64,000 bases of DNA from Castor canadensis (lineage: Eukaryota > Chordata > Mammalia > Rodentia > Castoridae). The first letter of the stretch is position 1. Each line of letters starts with the position of its first letter. The notes beneath the pieces are model-generated. The model had not been told where the DNA came from. It worked only from the letters and a program-made list of their open reading frames with translations, and searched no databases. Position numbers and translations under genes: made by a program. Positions 48,351 to 59,639 of the stretch are shown here, in pieces. The DNA is taken from positions 172,009,146-172,073,145 of the forward strand of contig NC_133386.1 of assembly GCF_047511655.1 (NCBI RefSeq), written 5' to 3'.

Positions 48351-50112
48351 ACCCAGGGCCATCTTAATGATCATGCCTTCCCAAGGGACTGAGGGCAACA
48401 GGGGAGGGAAGTCTGCTGCGTGGATTTGCAACAGATTTTTTTCCTCCCAATGAACAATAACCTACTCATGCCACATACAACTTTAATATCCCCATTTCAT
48501 GTATGGTACAAACACTATCCTATGAGAATTCATAGTAACCTATGAAGGGAAGGTATTATATTCTAGAATGTCGGTGTTATACATACTTGTCAACATGATG
48601 TGATGGGGTAGGGAGAAGTAAGTTCAGCCAAGAATATTATTTAGAAAAAAAGAAAAACCATGCCAACAAAAATCTATCATTTTCACCTATAAGTGGTACT
48701 GAGTGTTGCAAAACTCACTTCCATATCTTCCCTCAGGTAGCTGTGAATCAGATATCTGCCACAGGACAGATGGCAGAGCCTCATAGGCTAGGTTAAAACC
48801 TCAGCAGCTACTACTCTTTTGTCTGCCCCACCCTGATTAGTAGCAATTCTCAGACTCATGAAAACTTATTAACATTTAATTGTGCCCCTTCCCCCCACCA
48901 AGCTGAGACTTTGGGGAAACCAGTTTGCCAGTTTAGATGAAGAATTAGTCATGTGAACTACCATTGCAACATAGACATAAGGAGTTCCAGGACCTAAAAA
49001 ATTCACACACTTTTCCATAGGTCTTGCAAGGAGATGCATTTTGTGCCATTTTCCTGCCAGGATAGATTAAAAGGATCTACACAGTGCATTTTAGCCAGCA
49101 TTGCATTTTCAAAAATCTGCTGGATTTTACATCTCCCTCTTTGCCCTTCCACACCACCACTTCTTCCTTTGCAAGTGATATTTTCTCAGCCCACATCTCA
49201 TTTTTGTCACACATTTTATATTTGGGGGAAAAATGTGTCTTAAGTGAGTATCTAGCCATTAGGATGCTTCTAGAAGAGGCTAAGCTCTGTGCATTGTATT
49301 GGAAAGGGCCTCCATGAACTCCAAGGGTTATAACATACTCCCAGAAACATCTTGATGGGCAAAGAACAGCAGACATTTTTTTTTCCTATCTGTGCTGCTT
49401 CTGGAACATTCCTGAACTAAATGAACCATTGCCATCTACTTAGTTAATTGCTGTTACTCTCATTTTAATGATGGTCAATTTATTTCCACTGGTGATAGAA
49501 TTATGCCTGAGATGCTTGGGAGGCCAAATTTGCTGTGCTTTTGGCATATAAACAAGGCTTCATGTTTGAAATAATGGAGGGGGTTTGAGGGGCTCACAGG
49601 AGAAGTTGAGGCCAGCAAAGAAAAGCGGCAGATGGAAAATAAGGCAGGTCTGAAATTTTTGGACTGAAATAAAGAACCACCTCTTCCCAGCTTATGGGAG
49701 TAGATCATTTTATGTCTTTTTTGAAAAATATAAAGGTAAGTGAGTACTAGGGTGAAGTTTACATTATAACATCTCTCTTCTGTGACTCAGTCTTCCTTCT
49801 GCTTTTTCAAGCCATCTTGTCTCTAATTTCTGACCACAAATTTCATTTGGAACTATTTTCTTTCATGATTTTTTTATTTAAAAAAAGAGAAGAAAAAACT
49901 GTTCCTGTGTCTTTAAGTAAAATCACTTTGTCTCTCTCAGCCTTGATCTCTTTCTGTCCCCTGTGCTATTGGATTTCAATAACTCAGTTGTTGAAACTTC
50001 TCTAGGGGTGAATGGAATGAAGTGTTGTGCTACATTGAATGCCATTTGGTGGGATATTATGAAACTCCCATCCTGGTCTTTCAGGTCATAACTTCTTGCT
50101 TCTTCTTGGCAG

Positions 50113-50246
50113 GTACGGGTTCATTCAAGGGCACGTGGTGATTCCCCGGATCCAACCCAACTCCATCTGTGCAGCCAACAACACAGGGGTGTACATTCTT
50201 ACCTCCAACACCTCCTACTATGACACGTATTGCTTCAATGCTTCAG
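50113..50246 (+). CDS. CD44: CD44 exon 3: second half of the Link domain
   Basis: This completes codon 80 (Arg) and runs to the first base of codon 125. Arg80-Tyr81 match human R78-Y79, needed for hyaluronan binding. Asn102-Asn103 match human N100-N101. Cys99 and Cys120 match human C97 and C118. Glycosylation sequons are at Asn102, Asn112 and Asn122, as in human. Two changes from human are Gln85 (human Glu, YGFIEGHVV) and Gln94 (human His, RIHPNS). The acceptor is GGCAG/GT and the donor CAG/GTTGGT, the weakest 5' splice site of the constitutive exons here. Confidence 0.98.
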
Positions 50247-50319
50247 GTTGGTTCTAAGGTTAGATAGCCTAGTGTTGCCTTTGCAGCTGACTAGCTGACA
50301 GTTATTCATCCTAGAGTAA

Positions 50320-50480
50320 GTGGGGATTCACATAGCTTCCATTCACCTAACAAGTGCTCACTGAAATTTCTCAATAGTAGAGACAAGATTCCTGTTTCTA
50401 AAGTGCTTATGTGCTAGGATGGGGAGGCAAACAATAAACAAATATCAAATATCAGAAAGTGATGTAAGTGCCATAAAGAA
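50320..50480 (-). repeat. L2 LINE 3' end, reverse
   Basis: CATTCACCTAACAAGTGCTC, AGATTCCTGTTTCTAAAGTG, GGAGGCAAACAATAAACAAA, AAGTGATGTAAGTGCCATAA. Confidence 0.75.
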
Positions 50481-51371
50481 AGCAAAATAAGAGGATTGAA
50501 AAGAGCGAAGCATGCTTCCTTTTTTTCCGAGAAGGTAGCCAGGGAATATACCTCTGAGGTGGTATATTTAGGAGAGCCTAGATCAAAGTGAAGGAAGGAA
50601 GCCATGTGCAAAAGGGGCAGCCAGTGGAAATCCATGCATGCAGGAGTACCTTGTCCTGTTCCAAGAACAGCAGGAAGACCAGGGTGGTTTCAATCCATTG
50701 ACCAGTATGGAGAATGCTAGGGAATGAAGTCAGAGAGGGAAGTGAAGACCAGATCATGTAGGGCTCTTCATTCTTAGTGAGGTAGGAAATCACTTCAGTT
50801 TTGAATAGAGCAATGACATAAATCTAATGATGGCTTGAGGGTGCAAGTCAAATGGCTTAACTGAGTACTCATCATATCGGGGGCTGGAGAGAAGGCTAGG
50901 AGCATACATGATAGGTCCATGGTCTTGCTGAATGTCACTTACCCCATAGTTGAGACAAGTAGAGAACAGAAAGTTAAGTGAGGATGGAGATCCTGGACTG
51001 CTGCCAGACTCCTTCCCTGTCTACAAACTTTCTTCCAACCACTACCTTAGAAATTCATGCTCACAAGTCTAATTCAAGCCCCAGAAAAATTAAAGAATTT
51101 GATGCATCATCAGCCTTCAGGGTCTTTTGAGAAGATCAAAACCATAAATGTCAAATTTTTTAGCATGTCAACAATCGAAAGCCTCACTTCTCAAGGTGAG
51201 CCTTCTGTTTCCCTGAAGATCTGAAGCTGAGTGAAGAGAAACTGGGTGTAGTGAAGTGAACTTGGTGTATCTTCTTGGAGTGTCAGTTTTTCTTGACAAT
51301 GGAGGGGGATGTTAAATTAGCTGAAAAGTCACTTAAGACATTATTTCCATGAAACAAACAACAGAGACATT

Positions 51372-51424
<53 letters not shown>

Positions 51425-51591
51425 GATAGATGGATAGATAGAGATAGCTAGATAGAGATAAATAGATGGATTGATAGAGATAAATAGATGGGCAGATAAA
51501 GATAAATAGAGATAAATAGATGGATAGATAGATGGAGATAAATAGATAGGTATACATAGATAGATAGGTAGAGATAAATAGACAGATAGAA
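51372..51591. repeat. GATA-type microsatellite, compound
   Basis: It begins with 12 or so pure GATA units (51374-51423), then about 165 bp of GATA mixed with GAGATAAATAGATG variants. The pure part is likely to vary in length between individuals. Confidence 0.95.
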
Positions 51592-52254
51592 TCCCATGTA
51601 CAATTGCATATGGTGGTAGAATGTAAAATCTGTGTCTGGGATTTTAAGCTAAAGAAGGGACATCAAAGACATTGTAAGATTACATTAGTGGCTTTAGGGT
51701 GTGCCATGCACCCAATTGTTCCATTAGGAGTAAGGATCAGAGTAGGAATTCAGAGAGGCAATCTAGGGCTAAGGAGAAAGGGAAAGTTTTGGGCCTGGAT
51801 AGTTGGAATGGAGTATATGAAACCAGTGAATTATGTTAGATGTGTCCAGGTCACTAACCTATGAAGAGACAGACAAAACAAGGAGAAGAAAACTATAGAA
51901 TGTCTACTCCTCCCTTGTTATATGAGCACAAACACAAAAGGAATTTGATCAATAGGGAGTACATGGTCTAACCCTCAGAATATCCATCTTAATGATGTTC
52001 TAATGAGCAAAAGCACATACTTGGATAAACAGGAAATAGACATGAAGCCTCATGGGGTCTAGTGTACTCCATCTTGGTGCAGGAGGTCAGAGGTGAAGGA
52101 CTTGATCAAGAGACGAAGGACTGGTATGATCCTCCTGCTCCTCAGAGTCTCTGGGCCCTGCTCTTGCTTCTTTTGCTGAATCTTGTCCAAACGTATGGAA
52201 TAAATTATGTGGTTGGGTTCCCGCATCTTGCCTGTTTTACAAGATAGTGTTACC

Positions 52255-52285
52255 TTGAATTAAGGTTTTGAGAACCTTAATTCAA
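52255..52285. repeat. perfect 13-bp inverted repeat with 5-nt loop, CD44 intron 3
   Basis: The left arm TTGAATTAAGGTT (52255-52267), loop TTGAG and right arm AACCTTAATTCAA (52273-52285) are exact reverse complements. Confidence 0.95.
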
Positions 52286-54739
52286 AAAGGCAAAAGCTCA
52301 CACTGTTTTATGGCCTAGAATTGAAGCATTCCAGACAAGCATTTCCCAAGGTTTTGCTCCCTGGCCCTAATTTTGCCCATTATGTTGGATCTATCCCCCA
52401 AACAGGTGGTCAACAGCATTCACTAACTTTCCTCTTTTTAGAGAGGGGGTGTTAGTTCACTTAAAAATCTTGAGAAATACTGGAGGTGTATTTTATACCA
52501 AAACGATTTTATTAAAGTAGTAATCTTTTTTTCCTTTTCTTCATTTTCCACATTGGCGAAGATTGATAGACTTCTTTTTTAAAATAAGTTTTAAGTTTAG
52601 AGAGAGCATTTACTAGGCAAAGTAGGGCTAAGAAAGAGCCGGAAACTCTGTTTCTTATCTTAAAGGAATTAGAACTCCTGTTGAATAAGAAAACAAAGAA
52701 TCTAGAGGTGAGGATAAATATGGCTAAGCTTAAATACATTCTAAATGTCTTGGTTTGGAGTCAGATGATGGTGCATTTAGTAAGCTAAAGATCTTGATAA
52801 CCACCTGTTCCATGCACGGAATCTCTTGGAAAGATCTTTGATTTCAACCCCACTTGAGAACTACCACCAGGTAGTCAAGTCCTAGTGGTAGACATCTTCC
52901 ATAAGTTGGCTACAGGGACAAAAGCCAACTGTATTTTAGCAGATACCTTCTGTAAACTTAAAATCTCAGTAGTATTTCTGTGGCTAGTAACTAAAAGAAA
53001 AACAAGTCAGACCCTGGGAAAAAGGCTTTGTGATTTTTTTTTACTGCCACTTCTCTCAGCAATTAAGGTCCCTTTATGAACCTTGTCACTTCTGTGTGAA
53101 GTACATAGAGAATCGACTAATTCAAGTTCATTTTTAAGTTTACTTTCAGTAAAATGTCTCCTTCTTGTCCAGAGGTAGAACTATGGGGCAGATTTTACAT
53201 TTGTTTACCCATTCAAACATGTATTAAAAATTGTTTGACAATATTTATGGGATACACAAAATGCATCAATTCTGGGGGAAAGTGCCTTTCTATCTGCCAC
53301 CCAGACATCAATAGCCAGTCTGAATAATTGATGTGTCTCTGGGCCATTTTGGGGCAGTGAAGCCAAGGTTTCTGAGTGTAGCCTACCAGGAAGTATCTCT
53401 TTAACAAAGCTTTAGGCTCAGGGACATTCTCAAAACAGTGCAGTGCTTATTAGAGAGGGTGAACAGCTATCTAATAAGGCTTTATGATTTGACATGGGAG
53501 CATGAATATATTAATTGCACATTTGGGTCACCATCCATCTTGGTACCCTTGTCAGATTTGATGTTCTTTATAAATTTTAGGTGAAATAGAGCATGATGGC
53601 GTCTGTGGAACACATATTATCATTCACAAAACTGTTTCAGTGTTCCTGACATGCCCGATCCCATGACAACCTACCTCCTGGAAATTCCCAGTGCACTACT
53701 CTTACCTGCCTTTGTTCTTGAATTTTGGGGAGCACCATGTGCCAGCCAGGCATCAAGAAGCCATAATCCAAAACCCATTTCTGGATATGGGCAACATACA
53801 GAAGGGCTCATAAATTGGGACATATTCTGGTGGCATTCCTAAGAAACACGTTAGATACCTCCAAAATCTCCCTGGCTAGCTATATGTCCTCATTTTCAAA
53901 TAAGAAAATTTTGGATATTTTTCTTTCAAAACTATAAAGAGGTAAAGAAATAGTACTTGTTTCCCATAACCTTGAGAATTTCTCAGAAGCATGGACAGAA
54001 ATGTGTCCATCTTTTTTCTACATTTTTCTTATATAGCTTGGCATATAAATGTTGAGAAAAGCTTAAAAGGAATCAACAAGCACCTGTGCTGTCACTTCCT
54101 TTCATTGTTTCTATGGCATTAACATCCAGTGCTTATCTGCTGCTTGTTGACGGGTTTATATTTGCAGACAGTTTTGAGGGTTAATCCTTAGGTATGCTTA
54201 CTGGAACAATTGATACTTTCTCTGATCAGGCAAACTCCCTATTGATTATGTTATTTTAATCTCCAGATTGTCATGCTGTTTGTGTCTGCCATGTTTTTCA
54301 TCATTTCTGTTGGTATCTGAGATTATAAATGATTTTCTCATGATAATTCATATATTTCTTTTTAAAAAATTTTACATACTACTTTTACAATAGAAAAAAA
54401 AATTTAACCCCTATAATGGTTGTTTTACTAGAGAAGGATTCATGTCTATCTTATTCACAAGTAACTCCCAGACTTTCCACTATGCCTGATACATATATTT
54501 CTTAATTAATGAGATGGTTGGGTAAGGATAGTAAGTTTCCACAACTTTTGAAGTTAAACAAAAATGGACAATGCATCATGAAAAGACAAGAAGTTCCTCA
54601 AGCACTTACCAAGTTTCAGGAAAAAGAAATTATTTGGGATAAGTTATAATAAAACCCTGTCCTGAGTAATAGAAATAAGGACATATTTTTGCTCAAATTT
54701 TTCTTTTAATTTTAATGTGGTTTTTCCTTTTCTCTATAG

Positions 54740-54811
54740 CTCCACTTGAAGAAGAAGACTGTACCTCAGTCACAGACCTGCCCAATTCCTTTGATGGACA
54801 AGTTACCATAA
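54740..54811 (+). CDS. CD44: CD44 exon 4: last Link cysteine and linker
   Basis: This encodes the end of codon 125 through the first base of codon 149. Cys132 corresponds to human C129, which pairs with the first Link cysteine. The conserved CTSVTDLPNSFDG motif follows. The acidic lead-in reads APLEEEDC, while human has APPEEDC, so one codon (Glu) has been gained here. At 72 bases with phase 1 on both sides, this exon is symmetric. The acceptor is CTATAG/CT and the donor ATAA/GTACGT. Confidence 0.97.
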   Translation, partial: LHLKKKTVPQSQTCPIPLMDKLP

Positions 54812-55026
54812 GTACGTATCTCTTGTATCTCTTTTCATGTTGGTTAAGTTTTTCCATTCTGAGGAAAGTCATCTGGTGTGTTCTCTATGGTTTATATTTG
54901 AATAGAATGTTAGTCATTTCCCTAGGGGTAGGGAAGGTTGGCTGTGATTCAGTGTTTCTTCCCCTTTTTCTATGATGGCTTGAAACTCCTCTTTGGTTTA
55001 CCCCAAAGTACTTTTCCTCAAACTTC

Positions 55027-55055
55027 AGTCATTTGAAAGCCACTTTCAAATGACT
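55027..55055. repeat. perfect 13-bp inverted repeat with 3-nt loop, CD44 intron 4
   Basis: The left arm AGTCATTTGAAAG (55027-55039), loop CCA and right arm CTTTCAAATGACT (55043-55055) pair without a mismatch, about 215 nt after exon 4. Confidence 0.95.
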
Positions 55056-55779
55056 TGGGCCTACCTGTGTACATATAAACTTATCATTTACTTGATATTT
55101 TTTATGTAATTGACCCATTCTCTTCTACTTAAAATTAATTTATTTTTTAAAAGAACTTCAAATGAAAACCAATAACACTTGTCATAAATAGAAGATAACC
55201 TTAAAAAGCAACTTAACTCTGAAAAAAAATAAACAACATCTTTAACTTCTAGTTGCTGAAGGCTGTGAGCCTGAACCATGCTTTGTCTTGTGCAAAGGAG
55301 TTAAGAAGTGTTAGCGATAAGGGCATTCTGGCTCCAAATGGGGATTTTCTATTTGATATAACTGGATTATTGAAAGATAATTATGAAGGGTATAAACTTT
55401 CCTGTATGTGTTTCAACATTAATTTACACCACACACATCTCAAATCATCTTGATTTTCCACAGAAGAATGCATATGGTACTTCTGAAAATGGGAATTACC
55501 AACCAGAACTTTCAAATTGGTCAACCTATTATGAACCCTGATCTTATTCCTGTAAGGTTCATTTCTTTGGGAAATAGCACAGTGTTGAGGAGGGCTGATT
55601 TCTGCTTCCTCAGAGCTAGACCACAGCAGGATGCATGAGCATGGTAGTAGTAGCAGTGGGATGAGAACCTTCCTAGGCCATCCAAATCCAGCCTTCCACT
55701 GTTACCTTGCAATGGGAAGGGAGACTTTACACTGATCACAATGACTGCAGCGTGAAATGTGATGTATAAATCAGGCTTG

Positions 55780-55975
55780 GTTTGAAATTCTTTTTCCTTA
55801 CCACTTGTGTGATCTTAGAGGAATGACTTTTTACGAGCCTCAGTTTTCTTGAGCCTCAGTTTTCTCCTATGTATAAATGGCATAACATACAAGAATTGTG
55901 ATGAAACCTGAAAAATATAAAGGGGCTAATGCTTACTTGACTTGTAATAGATGCTCAATAAATGCTTAATTTTCT
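55780..55975 (+). repeat. MIR, well preserved, with small internal duplication
   Basis: CACTTGTGTGATCTTAGAGG, GAGCCTCAGTTTTCTCCTAT, GTATAAATGGCATAACATAC, TAGATGCTCAATAAATGCTT. GAGCCTCAGTTTTCT occurs twice in tandem near 55835-55866. Confidence 0.85.
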
Positions 55976-56024
55976 TGGTTCTCACAGATCTCTTTCAAAG
56001 TTCAGATTTGTATGAATGTAGTCA

Positions 56025-56380
56025 TGCTATGGTTTGAATATGTCCCCCAAAAGTTCATGTGTGGGGAAAACTTAATTCCCAAATTCACATGCTAATGGTA
56101 TTGAAGGTGGGCTTTTGGGATCTGGGGTCCCCATGATGGCATTAGTAGCTTTATAAGAAGAGGAAGAGACTTGAGTTGGCATGCTTGTGCTGTCTCACCA
56201 TGTGATACACACTTCATATTATGATGGAGCAAGAAGGTCCTCACCAGATGCCAAGCAGATGCTGCTGCCATGCTCTTGGACTTCCAAGCCTCTAGAACCA
56301 TGAGCCAAATGAACTATCTTTCAAAATAAGTTTCCCAGTCTCAAGTATTTTGTTACAGCAGTAGAAAATAGACTGTGACA
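56025..56380 (+). mobile_element. solitary LTR, ERVL-MaLR type
   Basis: It starts TGCTATGGTTTGAATATGTC and ends AATAGACTGTGACA, giving TG...CA ends. Internal words AAAGTTCATGTGTGGG, CTCACCAGATGCC and CCAAGCCTCTAGAACCATGA are typical of mammalian MaLR LTRs. GTCA flanks both ends (56021-56024, 56381-56384). No internal retroviral sequence is attached. Confidence 0.72.
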
Positions 56381-56949
56381 GTCAATAATCTTTTCTTACT
56401 GTATCTTCATCTGCAGAGAGTATTAAGGTGACTGAGATTTTAAGGTTTTTTAATATTTTATTAATGGTTCCACTTGAACAAGCTAGGTAGGTGGACAAAA
56501 GAAATCTTTAGTTCCACCAATGTCATTCAACAGAAAATAATTTCAGCCAAATGCACATGTGTGTAGTGAGTGGCTCATAGGGAAGGGAATACTTTTTAGG
56601 GAGGAGAATGAACAAATTCATTTGTGCATTTTCTCTTCTGCTCCATTCTAGTCCTTTGTTTGTTTATACCATAGATTTTGGTCTTTATATGTATCAGTGC
56701 TTGTTAAATTTAAGGTTGATTTTCACAGAGGATGGCAGGGGCTCTGTCAATATTTAGAACCACTTATGTCCTAGTTAGGAGTGGGGGTTTGGTTAAACTG
56801 ACAAAATTCACCCTTAAGAGAGAAAATCTGTTTCTTTATGGGTTACAAATATATCTTCTTTGTAGAGGTTATTTGTCTGATGTTTCAAATCCTTTATGGA
56901 AATGGGTGGAATTAACAGCAACAATCTTCTATGTATTTCAGAAGATTAT

Positions 56950-57125
56950 CATTTATTGAGCATCCAATATTTTGAATACTATGCTGAAACTTGAGTTATA
57001 ATATGTCACATAGGCTTGCAACAACCACATCCATGGGCAATATTCTCACCTTACTAATGAGGAAACTGAGGCTTAGAGGTTCCCTTATACAGAGGTACAT
57101 GAAACTCAGATTATCAGATAGAGTG
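56950..57125 (-). repeat. MIR relic
   Basis: TTTATTGAGCATCCAATATT, GCAACAACCACATCCATGGG, CTTACTAATGAGGAAACTGA, GGCTTAGAGGTTCCC. Confidence 0.75.
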
Positions 57126-57281
57126 ATTCCTCAGCACCTCTTCTTTCTCTTCCTCATTTCCGGGGAGTGGGGGAGAATGTACTTTCTCAGAACACAGTTC
57201 CTGTATCTCACCACTAGTTAGGTAGCCATTCTTAATACAAAAGAAAATAGTTTCAAAAAAATTGTATCATAATCCAAAGTC

Positions 57282-57285
<4 letters not shown>

Positions 57286-57312
<27 letters not shown>

Positions 57313-57392
57313 TATTGGCAGTACTGGGGTCTGAACTCAGAGCCTCACGCTTGCTAGGCAGGCCCTCTACACTTCAGCCATTCTGCCAGCCC
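57286..57392 (-). mobile_element. tRNA-like SINE with 12-bp target duplication, next to CD44 exon 5
   Basis: A TTC repeat and T run (the reverse tail) lead into TTGGCAGTACTGGGGTCTGA, ACTCAGAGCCTCACGCTTGC, TAGGCAGGCCCTCTACACTT and CTGCCAGCCC. CCAAAGTCTTTC flanks it exactly at 57274-57285 and 57393-57404. Exon 5 starts 47 nt after the right-hand duplication. Confidence 0.93.
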
Positions 57393-57451
57393 CCAAAGTC
57401 TTTCCAAAATATATCTACTGTGAAGTTCTGAAAGTGCTTCTCTCTCCCCAG

Positions 57452-57667
57452 CTATTGTCAACCGTGATGGCACCCGCCACAGCAAGAAAGGGGAATACAG
57501 AACACACGAGAAAGACATCAACTCCTCCCTTCTTATGGATGAAGATACAAGCAGTGGATCCTCCAGTGAGAGGAGCACTTTGGATGCTTACATCCTCCCC
57601 ACCCGCTTTCCAACTGCACACCCAAACCCAGACCAAGACAGCATGTACGAGAGTACCACAGCTACCA
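57452..57667 (+). CDS. CD44: CD44 exon 5: basic extension of the binding domain and start of the stem
   Basis: This encodes the end of codon 149 through the first base of codon 221. Arg153, Arg157, Lys161 and Arg165 correspond to human R150, R154, K158 and R162, the basic cluster that supports hyaluronan binding. The following Asp-Glu-Asp-Thr-Ser-Ser-Gly (178-184) and SSSERS stretch matches the human [13 protein letters not shown], the start of the Ser/Thr-rich stem and a possible glycosaminoglycan or O-glycan region. Human Tyr155 is His158 here. The final third (residues 190-220) has diverged much more than the Link domain. The exon is 216 bases, symmetric phase 1. Acceptor CTCCCCAG/CT and donor ACCA/GTAAGA are strong. 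Confidence 0.97.
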
Positions 57668-59259
57668 GTAAGAGAACGAGTCACTGTGATTTCCAATTGC
57701 AATTCTTTGGCAAGATGCCTGTGATCTTCCTGAGTGATATGCACTCCAGTGTTGATTTTCTCCTGTCTCTAGACACCTAGACATAGGTGACATCGGGTGG
57801 GGAGGAGGTGCCTATTAGTGCTCTGTATGCATTGACTACTCTGCCTATCATTTTTTTCCCCATCTACAATTCTGTTTTTCTTCCCTTGAGGTAAAAAGTA
57901 CTGTATCAGAAGGATATTTTTTATTTAAAAGAACACCACTTATTCTCTGGTCCCTGAGGATATGGTGATCACTCAAGACTGGTACAGAAACAATTTTCAC
58001 TTTCACTTGTTTCTTTCTTGTTCTTACTCACCATGGGTAAGATTGTTTTTATAAAATTAGGATTATAGACTATGTATTCCATTCCATGGACTTCTTTTTC
58101 CACTCAAGTTTATATTTTTGTGTTTTAACCTGATTTATTCTCAAGTTATTGGTTGTCTAATATTTGATCACATTCATCAACCACAATTTACCAAAACATT
58201 CCTTTGTTTTGGGTTTGAGGAAGCATATCTAGAGCTTTCTGATCAAATTAAATCAGCTATATTCCTTCCCATTGGGGAAGGTCCTTGATGCTCATTTGGT
58301 GTATGGGGCTTATTCATTATTTGGGCCTGCAAGAGGGGAAAGATGTAAACACTGGCTTTGGGTTTGTGCCACTGGGTTCCTTTGGAAAGTTCCTATATCT
58401 CCCTCTAGCCTCCTTCTTTGCTTCCTTGTCTGCATTTCCTCTGTGGTTTGTTTTAAAACAGGTTTCCAGATCTGTGACCCCTCTGTAGAGGATTACTCAA
58501 ACCCTATTAGGGCAACTAAACCTTGAGTGGATTTCCTAGTATGGTGTGGATTTTCTCTTTTCCTGGCTGCAGCTCCTGAGGGGGTGGAACTCTGGCTTCC
58601 AGACAACGTAACTGAAATTTACTGGTTTGCGAATACTCAGGATGGGGCCCTTTCTATTCCTTGTCACCCAGAAGCCAGGGAAACCTCCACAGCACTCTGA
58701 CTTAATTTAGGACTGCTCAGTCAACAGTGTTTTAAATTTCCGTTAGCAGTTTGATATGGATAGGTTTGGGATTCCACTCATTCCTGACAGTCTTTGAAGC
58801 ATTTCAAAAACAGCCAATCTGGTCAAACTGTTCAAGTTTTCTCTAGTTATTGGCTCTCTGGGGGTTGTATCTCCTTGTTTGTAAGTCTGGTGGGCAACAT
58901 GTCTCCAGAAAAGCTTCTGGAAAACAAGCAGGCAGTGCTGCTGGCTATTTGCTGCTTCTTGAGTTCTTTGCACTTCTAAGGCAACCATGTTGAAGGTGCT
59001 CATCACTAGGGTGTGCAATTTTGTCAGTAGTTAGCAAACATAGTAATTAGTGGTCTCAGAAGGAAGAAGAACAGGTCTGACCTAAAGTCCCATTCTCCTC
59101 CATGGAAGAAAATTCCAACAAAATACATCTTGCATGGATTAGATGAGGTTAACATTCCCCTCGCTAATAGCCTAATAATGCAGTGAGCATTTCACATGTG
59201 CTTCAGGAAAAGCAATTAACACATGTTATGACCATCCTTAGCACATCTCCTGCCTAAGT

Positions 59260-59485
59260 TAGTCAGTTAGCAAATGTATATCGGGGACCTATTATGGACC
59301 AGTTCTATCCTATTCAAATGCTTGGGATCCAGTGATAAGTACTGTTAGGAAGTGATGTTGAAGAGAAGTCAGGATGAATGAGATTTTCACTCACTCTGCC
59401 CACATTTGGAGGCTTTTCTGTGCCAGACACTGCTCTAGTTACTGGGGTTCAGAGCTGGGCCTGTCTTCATGGTTACAACATATTA
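59260..59485 (-). repeat. L2 LINE fragments, reverse
   Basis: Two successive pieces with the same layout: GGGGACCTATTATGGACCAG with TGCTTGGGATCCAGTGATAA, then TTCTGTGCCAGACACTGCTC with AGTTACTGGGGTTCAGAGC. Confidence 0.6.
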
Positions 59486-59639
59486 GTTCAGAAATCAAGG
59501 AAAAGGAGTGTGAGACTTACCTAAAACATAGCCTAGGACTCCAGTAGAGAAAAGAATTATGCTTTCTTGCTATGCAACACTTAACTAAGTTTCTTAAAAA
59601 AAAAAAAAAAACAGAATATTCATTTGTTTTGTTTGTAGA

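Larger units (their letters stand above)
46590..50112 (+). other. CD44: CD44 intron 2
   Basis: The donor is GTGAGAG and the acceptor is CTTCTTGGCAG. About 400 bp inside lies a long pyrimidine-rich tract (46997-47115), then a 16-T run near 47283. A MIR relic lies at about 48200-48350. I see no gene or named repeat in 47300-48200 or 48400-50100. Confidence 0.93.
50247..54739 (+). other. CD44: CD44 intron 3
   Basis: The donor is GTTGGT and the acceptor is CTTTTCTCTATAG. Contents are an L2 relic (about 50320-50480), a GATA-type microsatellite (51372-51591) and a perfect 13-bp hairpin (52255-52285). I recognise nothing in 50500-51350, 51600-52250 or 52300-54700. Confidence 0.93.
54812..57451 (+). 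other. CD44: CD44 intron 4
   Basis: The donor is GTACGT and the acceptor is TTCTCTCTCCCCAG. Contents are a perfect 13-bp hairpin (55027-55055), a MIR relic (about 55780-55975), a solitary LTR (56025-56380), a second MIR (about 56950-57125) and a SINE (57286-57392) ending 59 bp before exon 5, or 47 bp when its target duplication is counted. I see nothing nameable in 55100-55750 or 56400-56900. Confidence 0.93.

Noticed and set aside
51333..51557. Ile/Tyr/Leu/Ser-repeat minus frame
   Set aside because: It is the translation of the GATA microsatellite.
57434..57780. Alternative frames across CD44 exon 5
   Set aside because: Only the frame entering at 57452 in phase 1 matches CD44; the others are shadows of the same bases.
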